A DNA stretch of 35,850 nt, from positions 1 through 35,850 of the forward strand of contig CAUSQL010000013.1 in assembly GCA_963533935.1 (NCBI GenBank), read 5' to 3'. The notes beneath the pieces were generated by a model. That model was not told the origin of the DNA. It saw nothing but the letters and a program-made list of their open reading frames with translations, and searched no databases. A program made the translations under genes and the position numbers. Source of the DNA: CAUSKK01 sp963533935. GTDB lineage: Bacteria; Pseudomonadota; Gammaproteobacteria; Cardiobacteriales; Cardiobacteriaceae. How positions within the stretch are numbered: the stretch's first letter is position 1; the number at the start of each line of letters is the position of its first letter. Of the stretch, positions 1-7,569 are shown one piece after another.

Positions 1-1
1 G

Positions 2-604
2 GCAGGACATGGACATCCTGGCGCCCTGCCGGACCCCCAGGCCGCAGGTGCCGGGAAGCGGTTATTCGCCATAAATGCCTCACGCGCTTCTCTGTTTTAC
101 AAACATAGAAGCGGTTGTTCTCCCTGCGGTCGCTGGCTTCGCCAGTCGCCTCCTGCGTCGGCTCACGCGCCTCCCTGTCTTACAGACAGGGAAGCGCTTC
201 TACTGTATGTAATTATCCCTAATACATACGGTGGAAGCGAAGCACTGAGCGCTAGCGACTGGCTTTGCCAGCGACCGCAGGGAGAAGAACCAGTTCTACG
301 TTTGTTAATTCCTAGTCCTCGGAAATTACCTCCTCATCGCCGGCCGCCGCCGGCGCTGCTCTACCACGGCACGGCGCGGCACTTTCTTCCCTCAATCCGC
401 GCCGAGGGGCTAACGCCGCAGGGCCGGCACCTGGTGCATCTGTCCAGCGACGTGGCCACGGCTATGAAGGTGGGCCAGCGCCACGGCAAGCCGGTGGTGC
501 TGACGGTGCGGGCGGCGGCCATGGCTTGCCCCTTCTACCGGGCTGACAACGGGGTCTGGCTGGTGGCGGCGGTGCCGCCGCAGTTTCTTGAGTTTCCCGA
601 CTAG
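2..604 (+). pseudogene. kptA: RNA 2'-phosphotransferase (Tpt1/KptA family), interrupted by a palindromic element
   Basis: KptA/Tpt1 removes a 2'-phosphate from RNA by transfer to NAD+. The C-terminal ADP-ribosyltransferase-like half is clear: LYHGTARHFLPSIRAEGL, then RHLVHLSSDVATAMKVGQRH and NGVWL...PPQFLEF match the family. The frame has no stop from base 2 to the TAG at 602-604, so it enters from outside the window. Near its left edge it reads GKRLFAIN, which resembles the KKRF(S/A) segment at the end of the N-terminal domain. The expected IRAxQGHS motif, which carries a catalytic His, should follow but is absent. About 70 codons of palindromic repeat (bases 99-307) stand there instead. A short ATG-started version from 302 would be only 100 residues and lack the N-terminal domain. 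I infer an inactivated gene, although the frame has not been broken. The true 5' end is not visible. Confidence 0.72.
99..307. repeat. Compound palindromic element inside the kptA frame
   Basis: The outer arms are an imperfect inverted repeat. Left, about 100-139, contains acaaacatagaagcggttgt and tctccctgcggtcgctgg; right, about 261-307, contains ccagcgaccgcagggagaa and ttctacgtttgt. Inside are two smaller hairpins: ccctgtcttacagacaggg (about 173-191) and one at 195-238 with arms cgcttc...tgtatgta and tacata...gaagcg. The modules match those of the other intergenic mosaics in this window. Here the element lies within an open frame rather than between genes. Confidence 0.8.
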
Positions 605-643
605 CTTTACGTACATACAAAGCGCCCGTCCGTCGGTAAATGG
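605..643. repeat. Solo half-arm of the palindromic repeat
   Basis: The sequence acatacaaagcgcccgtccg followed by tcggtaaat is one arm of the palindrome family, with no partner arm nearby. It starts directly after the kptA stop codon. A similar solo arm occurs at 31114-31149. Confidence 0.6.
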
Positions 644-715
644 GGCAAAAATTGGTAATTGGTGCCGGGCCTTTTAAGATAGGTCGGCATTTTTGTTAAA
701 CACAAGGAGAGCAAT

Positions 716-1519
716 ATGAAAAAAATCTGGATTCTTGCCCTATGGGCTGGCCTGGCGAAGGCCCAGCAGCCCGCGGCCAGCCCGACGGCCCCCAGCAATG
801 TGGACGTGGCCCTGGATAAAATCGGCACTGCCCTTACGGCCACCAAGGAGGCGGCCGGCGCCGTTGGCACCGTGGTTAAGGAACAGACCGGCGCCCTTAA
901 GGATAAGGCGGTAACGGCGGGGAAAAGCGCCCTGCACAGTGGCGCCAAGGCAATTATGGAATGGACGGCGCCAGCCAGCCCGACGCCAACGGAGCTGGTG
1001 GCCGCGCCGACCGCGACCGTGCAAGCCACCGCCCCCGCCCAAACCCAGTCGGCCCCCGCGCCAGTGCAGGCGGTAGCCACCCAGGCAACGCCGGTTCAGG
1101 CAACGCCTGTGCAGGCAACGGCCGCTCAGGCAACGGCTGCACAGCCGGTGGCCGGTGGTTTGGAAAAGGTGGAAGCCCAGGCCACGCCGGTGCTTAACCA
1201 GGTGCAGGGCGCCGTCGCCACCGGCCTCGGCCAGGCCCAGCAGGGTTTGGAACAGGCCAAAGCCGCGGTGCAGCCGGCCCTAGACCAGGCGAAAACCGCA
1301 GCAGCGGCGGGCATGGCCCAGGCCCAGGACGCCGCCAAACAGGGGCTGGCCCAGGCCCAGACGGCGGCCCAACAGGGTTTAGAACAGGCTAAAGCCGCAG
1401 TGCAGCCGGCTCTAAACCAGGCGAAGGACGCGGCGGCGGCCGGTGTGGCCCAGGCCCAGCAGGCCCTCGCCAGCGTTACGGCCACCCCAACGGCAACGGC
1501 CAGTCCCACCGCCCAATAG
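716..1519 (+). CDS. Secreted Ala/Gln-rich protein with seven 11-residue (hendecad) repeats
   Basis: Unrecognised protein of 267 residues. The N-terminus MKKIWILALWAGLAKA is a plausible signal peptide with cleavage before QQ, so a periplasmic or exported location is inferred. Residues 30-83 are helical and Ala-rich (KEQTGALKDKAVTAGKSAL). Residues 88-145 are a Thr/Pro/Ala/Gln linker with QATPV and QATAA repeats. Residues 175-251 form seven contiguous 11-mers such as QQGLEQAKAAV, QPALDQAKTAA and AAGMAQAQDAA. At DNA level a block of about 90 bp recurs 132 bp apart (1241 and 1373), which is exactly four 11-mers. Hendecads like these form amphipathic helices in LEA group 3, apolipoprotein and phasin-like proteins. 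The start has a good ribosome site (aaggaga). A terminator follows at 1553. The gene stands alone. Confidence 0.7.
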   Translation: MKKIWILALWAGLAKAQQPAASPTAPSNVDVALDKIGTALTATKEAAGAVGTVVKEQTGALKDKAVTAGKSALHSGAKAIMEWTAPASPTPTELVAAPTATVQATAPAQTQSAPAPVQAVATQATPVQATPVQATAAQATAAQPVAGGLEKVEAQATPVLNQVQGAVATGLGQAQQGLEQAKAAVQPALDQAKTAAAAGMAQAQDAAKQGLAQAQTAAQQGLEQAKAAVQPALNQAKDAAAAGVAQAQQALASVTATPTATASPTAQ

Positions 1520-1552
1520 GATTACTAGGCCGGTAAACCGGAGCCCATTCAT

Positions 1553-1585
1553 GCGCCCGCTGTATAAATACAGACGGGCGCTTTT
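1553..1585 (+). terminator. Rho-independent terminator after the hendecad-repeat gene
   Basis: Stem gcgcccg (1553-1559) pairs with cgggcgc (1575-1581), extended by ctgtat/atacag inside, and is followed by TTTT. The right arm and the bases after it (gggcgcttttgctgtatgta) also resemble the palindrome family, so a repeat copy may have been recruited as the terminator. Confidence 0.6.
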
Positions 1586-1752
1586 GCTGTATGTAATTCA
1601 GGGATTAAACATATAAGAGGAGCCGAAGGCCTGAGCTCCGAAGGAGCGAAGAACAGCGCAGCGCTGAGACCGTCAGATCGAAGAACCGCCCCCATGTTTG
1701 TTTAAGGCCATAAACAAACAGAAGGGCGCTTCCCCTGTATTTATAAATTGCT
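1586..1752. repeat. Degenerate mosaic of palindromic repeat modules
   Basis: The convergent gap between the hendecad gene and the M50 protease gene holds fragments of the repeat family: tgtatgtaattcagggatta, a stretch rich in gaaggcctgagctccgaagg, the pair gtttgtttaaggccataaac, then agaagggcgcttcccctgta. No complete arm pair remains, and no gene is evident. Confidence 0.55.
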
Positions 1753-1765
1753 TAAGGGCGGCCCT

Positions 1766-3370
1766 TTATAGGGGCATTTTGTAAATGACCCAGTAGGTGA
1801 TGGGCGCCGCGCTCAGCCAGACCAGCAGAAAGAAAATGCGCCCCAGCCAGTTCATGCGCGATTCCCGCACCGTGAGCACCATTTCCTTCGCCAATTCCGC
1901 CTGGCCCAGCGCATTGCCACCCATGCGCGGGTAGGTTTCCCGCACGATGTTCAGCGCCTGGTGGAAATCCTTCATGGCGTTGCTGTCCGGCTCTTCCCGC
2001 CAGCGGGCCAGGCAGACGCTCTGCATCCACAGCCGCCCCAGCATTATCACCAGGCCCACGGGGATAATGGCCAGGCCGTAGAAGTTGTATTTCCTGATGT
2101 ACCAGAACAGCAGCGCCAGGGAGATTAGGCAGAACAGCATGGCCAGGCCCAGGGACTGGCGCGGGAACAGGTGGCGCAGCAGCTGGCCCCCGTCCAGCGG
2201 CAGCATGGGAAACAGATTCAGCACATTGACGATGAGCAGCAGGCGCACAAAGTTGTAGAAGAATTTGCCGTCCATGCCCAGGCTGTGAATGAATTTATTG
2301 GTGTCCGGGGCCGCCGCCGCCGCGAGAAATAGGCCGATGCCCAGGGCCAGACTCACCAGCGGCGCCAGCAGCGCCGTCCAGGCCATGTCCGCCGCCGACG
2401 GATTTTCCTCGCGGCTGATGGTAATGCCCCCCACCAGCGGCGCAAAAACCACATTGATTTTCCGGTGCCCTAGCAGGCGCAGGGTGAGCCAGTGGGTGCC
2501 CTCGTGGATAAGAATGACCAGCAGCAGCGGCAGGGCGTAGTCCAGATTGAGGAAATAGCTGCTGAGCAACATGATGCCGGCCAGGCAGGTGATGAAGAAT
2601 AGCCATTCCTGGTACTGGGGCAGGTAGAAATAGAGCCGCCGCTGCTTCTCCTGAATGAGGTGGAAGAGCACCAGCCGCGCCGTCGGCACGTTGTCGTAGT
2701 TCACGTTTTTAAGTTTCTCGCCGAAGAAGGTGCTGTAGGCGCCCTTCACCGTCAGACCCAGGGCGCCGTTCTGCTTATCCGTCAGCAGCCCCTTCTTAAT
2801 GTTCTCCAGAATTAGATTCTCCTGGAACTCGCCGATGAGCCACAGTATCTGCCGGTTATCCTCGGGCCAGGGCACCCCTTCCATTTCCTCCAGAAACCGC
2901 TGGTGGCTCTCGTAGAGGCGGCGGGTGTCATCGCTATTAATAATCTGAATATAAGGGCGGCGCTCCAGAAAGCTGTCGGCGCTGGCGCGGCAGGTTTTCA
3001 GCAGGGGGCCCCCAGCGGGCTGGCGACTGTAGAAATCAATCTGCGCCGATTGGCTGTGGTCGAGGCGGTAGATGATTTGCACCTTGGCCACCGTGCGCCG
3101 GTCAAGATTAATGTAGAAGCGGCATTCGCTGGCCACGCTCTCAATGGGGGGCTCCAATTCCACCTGGGCCGGGCACAGCGGCTTAAAGCCCAGGCTCAGC
3201 AGGGTTAATCCCCGCTCGGCAAACATTTCCTCCAGCAGCGGGCTGATTTCCTCCCGCTCCTTTTCCCAGTAGGTAATGTGCCGCGGCGCAGAGAACTCCA
3301 GCAGCCCCCGCAGCTTGGCAACGATAAATACAAATAAAACGATAAAAACAGCAATAAGTAGACTAATCAT
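1766..3370 (-). CDS. M50 (site-2-protease family) membrane metallopeptidase with long N-terminal domain
   Basis: Zinc metallopeptidase of the M50 type, an intramembrane protease family in the inner membrane. Numbering from the chosen start (534 residues), HEGTH (289-293) is the HExxH zinc site and NLFPMLPLDGG (385-395) carries the third ligand Asp393; both lie in hydrophobic segments. Hydrophobic stretches at about 1-18, 256-275, 278-292, 328-354, 374-392, 408-424, 430-446 and 510-530 suggest several membrane spans. A soluble domain of roughly 230 residues follows the first span and has no PDZ signature I can see, so this is not RseP-like. An upstream ATG at 3415 is open, but those codons encode the greA terminator hairpin. 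The ATG at 3370 has GGAAAAAGG just before it and is preferred. The substrate is unknown. Confidence 0.75.
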   Translation of the reverse strand: MISLLIAVFIVLFVFIVAKLRGLLEFSAPRHITYWEKEREEISPLLEEMFAERGLTLLSLGFKPLCPAQVELEPPIESVASECRFYINLDRRTVAKVQIIYRLDHSQSAQIDFYSRQPAGGPLLKTCRASADSFLERRPYIQIINSDDTRRLYESHQRFLEEMEGVPWPEDNRQILWLIGEFQENLILENIKKGLLTDKQNGALGLTVKGAYSTFFGEKLKNVNYDNVPTARLVLFHLIQEKQRRLYFYLPQYQEWLFFITCLAGIMLLSSYFLNLDYALPLLLVILIHEGTHWLTLRLLGHRKINVVFAPLVGGITISREENPSAADMAWTALLAPLVSLALGIGLFLAAAAAPDTNKFIHSLGMDGKFFYNFVRLLLIVNVLNLFPMLPLDGGQLLRHLFPRQSLGLAMLFCLISLALLFWYIRKYNFYGLAIIPVGLVIMLGRLWMQSVCLARWREEPDSNAMKDFHQALNIVRETYPRMGGNALGQAELAKEMVLTVRESRMNWLGRIFFLLVWLSAAPITYWVIYKMPL

Positions 3371-3385
3371 CAACCTTTTTCCAAC

Positions 3386-3420
3386 TAAAAACCAAATGGA
3401 CAGCGAACTGTCCATTGGTT
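3386..3420 (-). terminator. Rho-independent terminator of greA
   Basis: Read on the minus strand, AACCAATGGACAG and CTGTCCATTTGGTT pair with one bulged base around a TTCG loop, and the stem runs into TTTTT. It lies about 86 bp downstream of the greA stop and just before the M50 protease start, so it separates the two transcripts. Confidence 0.75.
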
Positions 3421-3506
3421 CTTACAAAATTTTTGGGTAATTGGCATTAGGAAATAATGCGCCGGACGCGACCGCCTATTCTAATGACAAATAGGGCGGC
3501 GGGGGA

Positions 3507-3986
3507 TTAAAGGTAGCGAATGTCAAGAATGTCGAGGGTGCGCGTGCCGCTGGGCGTAATTACGCTGACGGTCTCGCCCACCTCTTTGCCCATGAGGGCG
3601 CGGGCAATGGGGGATGTGTTGGAAATTAAACCATTGCTCACGTCCGCCTCGTCCTCGCCGACGATTTTATAGGTCATCTCTTCGCCGCTATCCCCATCTT
3701 CCAAGTCCACGGTGGTGCCGAAGATAACTCGCCCGTTGCGGGGAATGTCGTCCAGATTAATGATGTTGGCGTTGGCCAATTTATATTCGATGTCCTGAAT
3801 GCGCCCTTCAATGAAGCTCTGGCGCTCGCGGGCCGCGTGGTATTCGGCATTTTCCTTCAGGTCGCCGTGGGCCCGCGCCTCGGCAATGGCCTCAATGACC
3901 TGCGGCCGGTCCTGGGTCTTTAGTTTTTCCAGCTCACTGCGCAGTTTCTGCGCACCTTGGCTGGTCATGGGGAACTGTACGCTCAT
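3507..3986 (-). CDS. greA: Transcription elongation factor GreA
   Basis: GreA rescues backtracked RNA polymerase by stimulating cleavage of the nascent transcript through the secondary channel. The 159-residue product has the N-terminal coiled coil with the acidic tip GDLKENAEYHAARE (Asp42 and Glu45 are the catalytic pair) and a C-terminal FKBP-like domain (VFGTTVDLED, YKIVGEDEAD, SPIARALMGKEVGE). Length matches the family (about 158). The start at 3986 is chosen because GAGGATAAC precedes it and MSVQFPMTSQGAQKL aligns with known GreA N-termini. An ATG 12 codons further up adds a sequence overlapping the fabI terminator. The gene has its own terminator at 3386-3420. Confidence 0.95.
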   Translation of the reverse strand: MSVQFPMTSQGAQKLRSELEKLKTQDRPQVIEAIAEARAHGDLKENAEYHAARERQSFIEGRIQDIEYKLANANIINLDDIPRNGRVIFGTTVDLEDGDSGEEMTYKIVGEDEADVSNGLISNTSPIARALMGKEVGETVSVITPSGTRTLDILDIRYL

Positions 3987-4008
3987 GTTATCCTCTTGAA
4001 TTAAATAT

Positions 4009-4036
4009 AAAAAAATGACCAAACCCTCAGGTTTGG
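4009..4036 (-). terminator. Rho-independent terminator after fabI
   Basis: On the minus strand CCAAACC and GGTTTGG (4036-4030 and 4025-4019) form a stem with a 4-nt loop, followed directly by TTTTTTT (4015-4009). It sits between fabI and greA. Confidence 0.85.
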
Positions 4037-4066
4037 CCGTCGCAAAGATTGTTTAAAAATTATAAA

Positions 4067-4864
4067 TCACTCATCATCTTTGGCCAATTGTACACTGGAA
4101 AAAATGTTGTAGCCCGCGTCCACGTAGCTGATTTCTCCAGTAATGCCCGAGGCCAGGTCCGAGCAGAGGAAGGAGGCCAGATTGCCCACCTCTTCGGTGG
4201 TTACGCAGCGGCGCAGCGGCGCCGTCTGTTCAAAGCCCTTCAGCATGGTGCGGAAATCCTTAATGCCCGACGCCGCCAGCGTGCGGATTGGCCCGGCGGA
4301 AATGCCATTAACGCGAATGCCATCGACGCCCAAATCCGCCGCCAGATAGCGAATGGCCGCCTCCAAACTGGCCTTAGCCAGGCCCATGGTGTTGTAGTTG
4401 GGAATGGCCTTAACCGCGCCCAGATAGGTGAGGGCCAGGGCGGCGCTGTTGTGGCCCTTCATCAGCGGATAGGCTTCCCGCATCAGGGCCACGAAGCTGT
4501 AGGCGCTGATGTCGTGGGCGGTGTGGAAGTTCTCCCGGGTGCAGCCGTCCAGGAAGCGGCCCTCGATGGCCTCCCGCGGCGCAAAGGCAATGCAGTGAAT
4601 CAGCCCATCCAGCTGGCCCCATTCCTCCCCTAGCACCTGGAAGACGCTATGGATTTCCTGGTCGTTGCCCACGTCGCAGGGCAGGAAGATTTCGCCGCCC
4701 AATTCCGCGCCCATTTTTTCCACCCGCGGCTTGAGCTTTTCATTTTGATAGGTGAAGGCCAGCTGCGCCCCCTCCCGGTGCATGGCCTGGGCAATGCCGT
4801 AGGCGATGGATAGGTTGCTGGCCAGGCCAGTGATGAGAATTTTTTTGCCGGATAGATAGGCCAT
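4067..4864 (-). CDS. fabI: Enoyl-[acyl-carrier-protein] reductase FabI
   Basis: FabI is the NAD(P)H-dependent enoyl-ACP reductase that ends each cycle of type II fatty acid elongation in the cytoplasm. The 265-residue product shows the atypical short-chain dehydrogenase layout: nucleotide site GLASNLSIAYGIAQAM (13-28), CDV (63-65), and the catalytic Tyr147 and Tyr157-x6-Lys164 in YLGAVKAIPNYNTMGLAKAS. C-terminal AGPIRTLAASGI is the substrate loop. The position equivalent to E. coli Gly93, in the triclosan pocket, is Ala (HCIAFAP), a natural variant in other FabIs. The start has AGGAAAAACT before it. It is transcribed alone, with a terminator at 4009-4036; fabA and fabB are 22 kb away in this window. 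Confidence 0.96.
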   Translation of the reverse strand: MAYLSGKKILITGLASNLSIAYGIAQAMHREGAQLAFTYQNEKLKPRVEKMGAELGGEIFLPCDVGNDQEIHSVFQVLGEEWGQLDGLIHCIAFAPREAIEGRFLDGCTRENFHTAHDISAYSFVALMREAYPLMKGHNSAALALTYLGAVKAIPNYNTMGLAKASLEAAIRYLAADLGVDGIRVNGISAGPIRTLAASGIKDFRTMLKGFEQTAPLRRCVTTEEVGNLASFLCSDLASGITGEISYVDAGYNIFSSVQLAKDDE

Positions 4865-4921
4865 AGTTTTTCCTGTGGTTAAAAGTTAAGAAATGGCGCC
4901 GCGGACCCCTTATTCAAGCAA

Positions 4922-4944
4922 GGGGGCCTTCCGTGGAAGGCCCC
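4922..4944 (-). terminator. Hairpin downstream of the fhs operon
   Basis: The minus-strand stem GGGGCCTTCC/GGAAGGCCCC with a 3-nt loop lies just after the small membrane protein gene. The downstream T content is low, so it is a weak or Rho-assisted terminator candidate. Confidence 0.55.
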
Positions 4945-4949
4945 AGCTC

Positions 4950-5384
4950 TCAATAGCGGCGACCGACGCTAATGGAGTCAATGCGGAACATGGTCAGCAG
5001 CGAAGTGCGCACGGACACAGCCAGTTCAATGAGCGTAACCGCGGTCATGGCCCCTAGGAACCAGCTGGTCAGGTTGTAGTGGGGTTGGGTGCGCAGGTCC
5101 AGCCAGTGCATGCGTGGGGCGAGCAGCCACAGCACCAGGGCGCCGAAGGTCCAGGTGTAGGCGCAGATGTCACCCATGAGGTCAGCGAAGCATTCGTTGG
5201 GGCCGCTGTAGGTGTTGGGCCGGTTGGCGCTGAACAGGGCCCAGAGCAGGTACACAGCCACCAGGCCGAGCAGAATCACCGTCATGGTCATTTTCGGTAA
5301 GGTCTTCATCTGCATGCTCACTACGATGCCGGCCACCATGCACAGGATACCGAGGCGGAAAATACTACGAAATATGGTTGTCAT
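4950..5384 (-). CDS. Small inner-membrane protein downstream of fhs
   Basis: Not recognised. The 144 residues contain four likely membrane helices (about 9-25, 33-52, 75-90 and 104-126), with short polar loops such as SANRPNTYSGPNE and a polar C-terminus (FRIDSISVGRRY). I see no catalytic motif. AAGGAG begins directly after the fhs stop codon and the start is 15 bp downstream of fhs, so the two are almost certainly cotranscribed and the 5' end is firm. A role linked to one-carbon metabolism, for example transport or assembly, can only be inferred from that pairing. Confidence 0.7.
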   Translation of the reverse strand: MTTIFRSIFRLGILCMVAGIVVSMQMKTLPKMTMTVILLGLVAVYLLWALFSANRPNTYSGPNECFADLMGDICAYTWTFGALVLWLLAPRMHWLDLRTQPHYNLTSWFLGAMTAVTLIELAVSVRTSLLTMFRIDSISVGRRY

Positions 5385-5399
5385 AATCGAAAACTCCTT

Positions 5400-7061
5400 T
5401 TAAAACAAACCGCTAATCTTGCCATCTTTATCAATGTCAATGCGTTCTGCCGATGGCAGGGAAGGCAGACCGGGCATGCGCATCATGGCGCCACAGATGG
5501 CGACAATGAAGCCGGCCCCATTGACCACGGTCAGCGCCCGCACGGTTAGGGTGAAACCGCTGGGCCGACCGAGTAACTGCGGATTATCGCTGAGGGAATA
5601 TTGGGTTTTCGCCATGCACACCGGCTGCCGGTCCAGGCCAAGGCGGGCCAGATTGGCCATTTCCTGGCGGGCCTCCTCGCTGAACTGCACCGCCGCCGCG
5701 CCATAAACTTCCCGAGCAATGGCGTTAATTTTTACCTCCAGGGAAGCGCCCGTGTCGTAGGTAAATTTGAAATGATTGGGCTCTGCCAGGGCTTCCAACA
5801 CCCGCTGGCCCAACTCTAGGGACCCGGCGCCACCCTCAGCCCACACCCGGCAGCGGGCCACCTTCACCCCCAGCGCTGCGCAGGCCTCTTCCACCATCTG
5901 CATTTCTTCGTCCGAGTCGCCGACGAACTCGTTGATGGCCACCACCACCGGCAGGCCAAACACATCTTTCATATTTTCCACGTGCTTGAGCAGATTGGGC
6001 AGGCCGGCCCGGAGCGCGTCCCCGTTGGGATTCATCACCGCCTCCTTGGCCACGCCGCCGTTATATTTCAGCGCCCGCAGCGTCGCGACGATGACGGCGC
6101 AGTCCGGCCGCAGCTGGCCCAGGCGGCATTTGATATTGCAGAATTTTTCCGCCCCCAGGTCCGCGCCGAAGCCCGCTTCGGTTACGGCGATTTCCCCCAG
6201 ATGTAGGGCCAATTTGGTGGCCAGCAGGGAATTGCAGCCGTGGGCAATGTTGGCGAAGGGCCCAGCGTGCACCAGCGCCGGATTACCCTCCAAGGTTTGC
6301 ACCAGATTGGGCTTCATGGCTTCCTTTAATAGGGCGGCCATGGCGCCGGCGGCCTTCAGCTGTTCCGCCCGCACCACATTGCCCTGGCGGTCGTAGCCAA
6401 CGATGATGCGGCCGAGCCGCTGCTTCAGGTCGGCCAAATCCTCGGCCAGGCCAACGATGGCCATGACTTCCGAAGCGGAGGTGATGTCGAAGCCGTCCGG
6501 CCGCAGTACCCCGTCGCTGGCTTTGCCCAGGCCGCCGATGATGTTACGCAGCTGCCGGTCGTTCATGTCCATGACCCGGCGCCAGAGAATTCGCTTCGGG
6601 TCCAGATTTAATTTATTGCCCTGGTAAATGTGGTTGTCGATTAGGGCAGCGAGCAGGTTGTTCGCGCTGGTGATGGCGTGAAAATCGCCGGTGAAGTGCA
6701 AATTAATGTCTTCCATGGGCACCACCTGGGCATGACCGCCGCCGGCGGCGCCGCCCTTAATGCCAAAGACCGGCCCCAGGGACGGCTCCCGCAGGGCGAT
6801 GACGGTTCTTTTCCCCAATCTATTCAGACCGTCGCCCAGGCCGATGGTTACGGTGGTTTTGCCCTCGCCGGCCGGCGTCGGATTAATGGCCGTAACCAGC
6901 ACCAACTTGCCGCGCCGGTCGGGCAGGCGGAAGGCGGCGGCCGGGTCAATCTTGGCCTTGAAATGGCCGTAGGGTTCAAAGTCCCGCAGGCCTAATTTTT
7001 CGGCAATTTGGCCAATGGGTGCCAATTGGGCCCGCTGGGCAATTTCCGCGTCCTGATTCAT
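5400..7061 (-). CDS. fhs: Formate--tetrahydrofolate ligase
   Basis: Catalyses ATP-dependent formation of 10-formyl-tetrahydrofolate from formate in the cytoplasm, feeding purine and fMet synthesis. The 553 residues match the family (about 555). The P-loop PTPAGEGKTT is at 61-70, followed by REPSLGPVFGIKGGAAGGGHAQVVPMEDINLHFTGD in the standard position (split here by family blocks: substrate loop and formate-binding region). The C-terminal motif GAGFIVAICGAMMRMPGLPSLP is typical. The start has GGTGGAGATG upstream. The 15-bp gap to the small membrane protein gene suggests a two-gene operon. The gene diverges from the 133-residue gene at 7155, and a TATAAT-like -10 (minus strand, near 7093-7099) lies in the shared 93-bp gap. 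Confidence 0.96.
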   Translation of the reverse strand: MNQDAEIAQRAQLAPIGQIAEKLGLRDFEPYGHFKAKIDPAAAFRLPDRRGKLVLVTAINPTPAGEGKTTVTIGLGDGLNRLGKRTVIALREPSLGPVFGIKGGAAGGGHAQVVPMEDINLHFTGDFHAITSANNLLAALIDNHIYQGNKLNLDPKRILWRRVMDMNDRQLRNIIGGLGKASDGVLRPDGFDITSASEVMAIVGLAEDLADLKQRLGRIIVGYDRQGNVVRAEQLKAAGAMAALLKEAMKPNLVQTLEGNPALVHAGPFANIAHGCNSLLATKLALHLGEIAVTEAGFGADLGAEKFCNIKCRLGQLRPDCAVIVATLRALKYNGGVAKEAVMNPNGDALRAGLPNLLKHVENMKDVFGLPVVVAINEFVGDSDEEMQMVEEACAALGVKVARCRVWAEGGAGSLELGQRVLEALAEPNHFKFTYDTGASLEVKINAIAREVYGAAAVQFSEEARQEMANLARLGLDRQPVCMAKTQYSLSDNPQLLGRPSGFTLTVRALTVVNGAGFIVAICGAMMRMPGLPSLPSAERIDIDKDGKISGLF

Positions 7062-7154
7062 TACATCTCCACCAATTATGAAAGTCCGGCTAATTATAAA
7101 GGCCGGGCGGCCATAGTTTAGAATGGGCCTCTTTTAATGCTTTGAGGAAGATCC

Positions 7155-7556
7155 ATGAGTACCCATTTAATTGTGGCCATGTTTTTTGTGGCGCTGGTTT
7201 TAATATTTTTAGTGCTAATGGCCATGCGCGGCGCCACCGTGGGCGACGGCCCCATTTCCATGAATTCCGCCCAGGCCTATCATTCCCTTTTACAGGTGCT
7301 AAAGCAGGCGCCGGCAAAACAATCCCTCAGCCTGCGCAGCTACCTCCAGCTGCTGGGGGAAAATTACGCCCGGGATTTTCCCAGTGAATTCAATGAATTA
7401 CAGCTGAGCGAAGACCTGGCCGCCCTGGCCGACGCGCCCAAGGGCCAGGATTCCATCGAAGACCGCATGCACACCCTGCTGGTGCTGGAAAAATCCGGCG
7501 TTATTACCGCCAGCGAAGTGGCCGAGGTGAGAAAGCGCATTCTGGACAGCATGTAG
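7155..7556 (+). CDS. Membrane-anchored small protein with SHOCT-like C-terminus, upstream of obgE
   Basis: Not assigned to a named gene. The 133 residues start with one strong membrane helix (about 4-24, LIVAMFFVALVLIFLVLMAM). The rest is a soluble, mostly helical domain. The last 35 residues (DSIEDRMHTLLVLEKSG, VITASEVAEVRKRIL) resemble the SHOCT pattern of short C-terminal helical modules (L..L...GVIT..E....K..IL). GAGGAAG precedes the start. The gene ends 13 bp before obgE and probably shares its transcript. This is unlike the common rplU-rpmA-obgE order. Function unknown. Confidence 0.65.
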   Translation: MSTHLIVAMFFVALVLIFLVLMAMRGATVGDGPISMNSAQAYHSLLQVLKQAPAKQSLSLRSYLQLLGENYARDFPSEFNELQLSEDLAALADAPKGQDSIEDRMHTLLVLEKSGVITASEVAEVRKRILDSM

Positions 7557-7569
7557 GCGCAGGAGCAAC

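Noticed and set aside
4344..4346. FabI Ala93 as a triclosan-resistance change
   Set aside because: Ala at this position is natural in many FabIs that are triclosan-sensitive, so it is not evidence of resistance.
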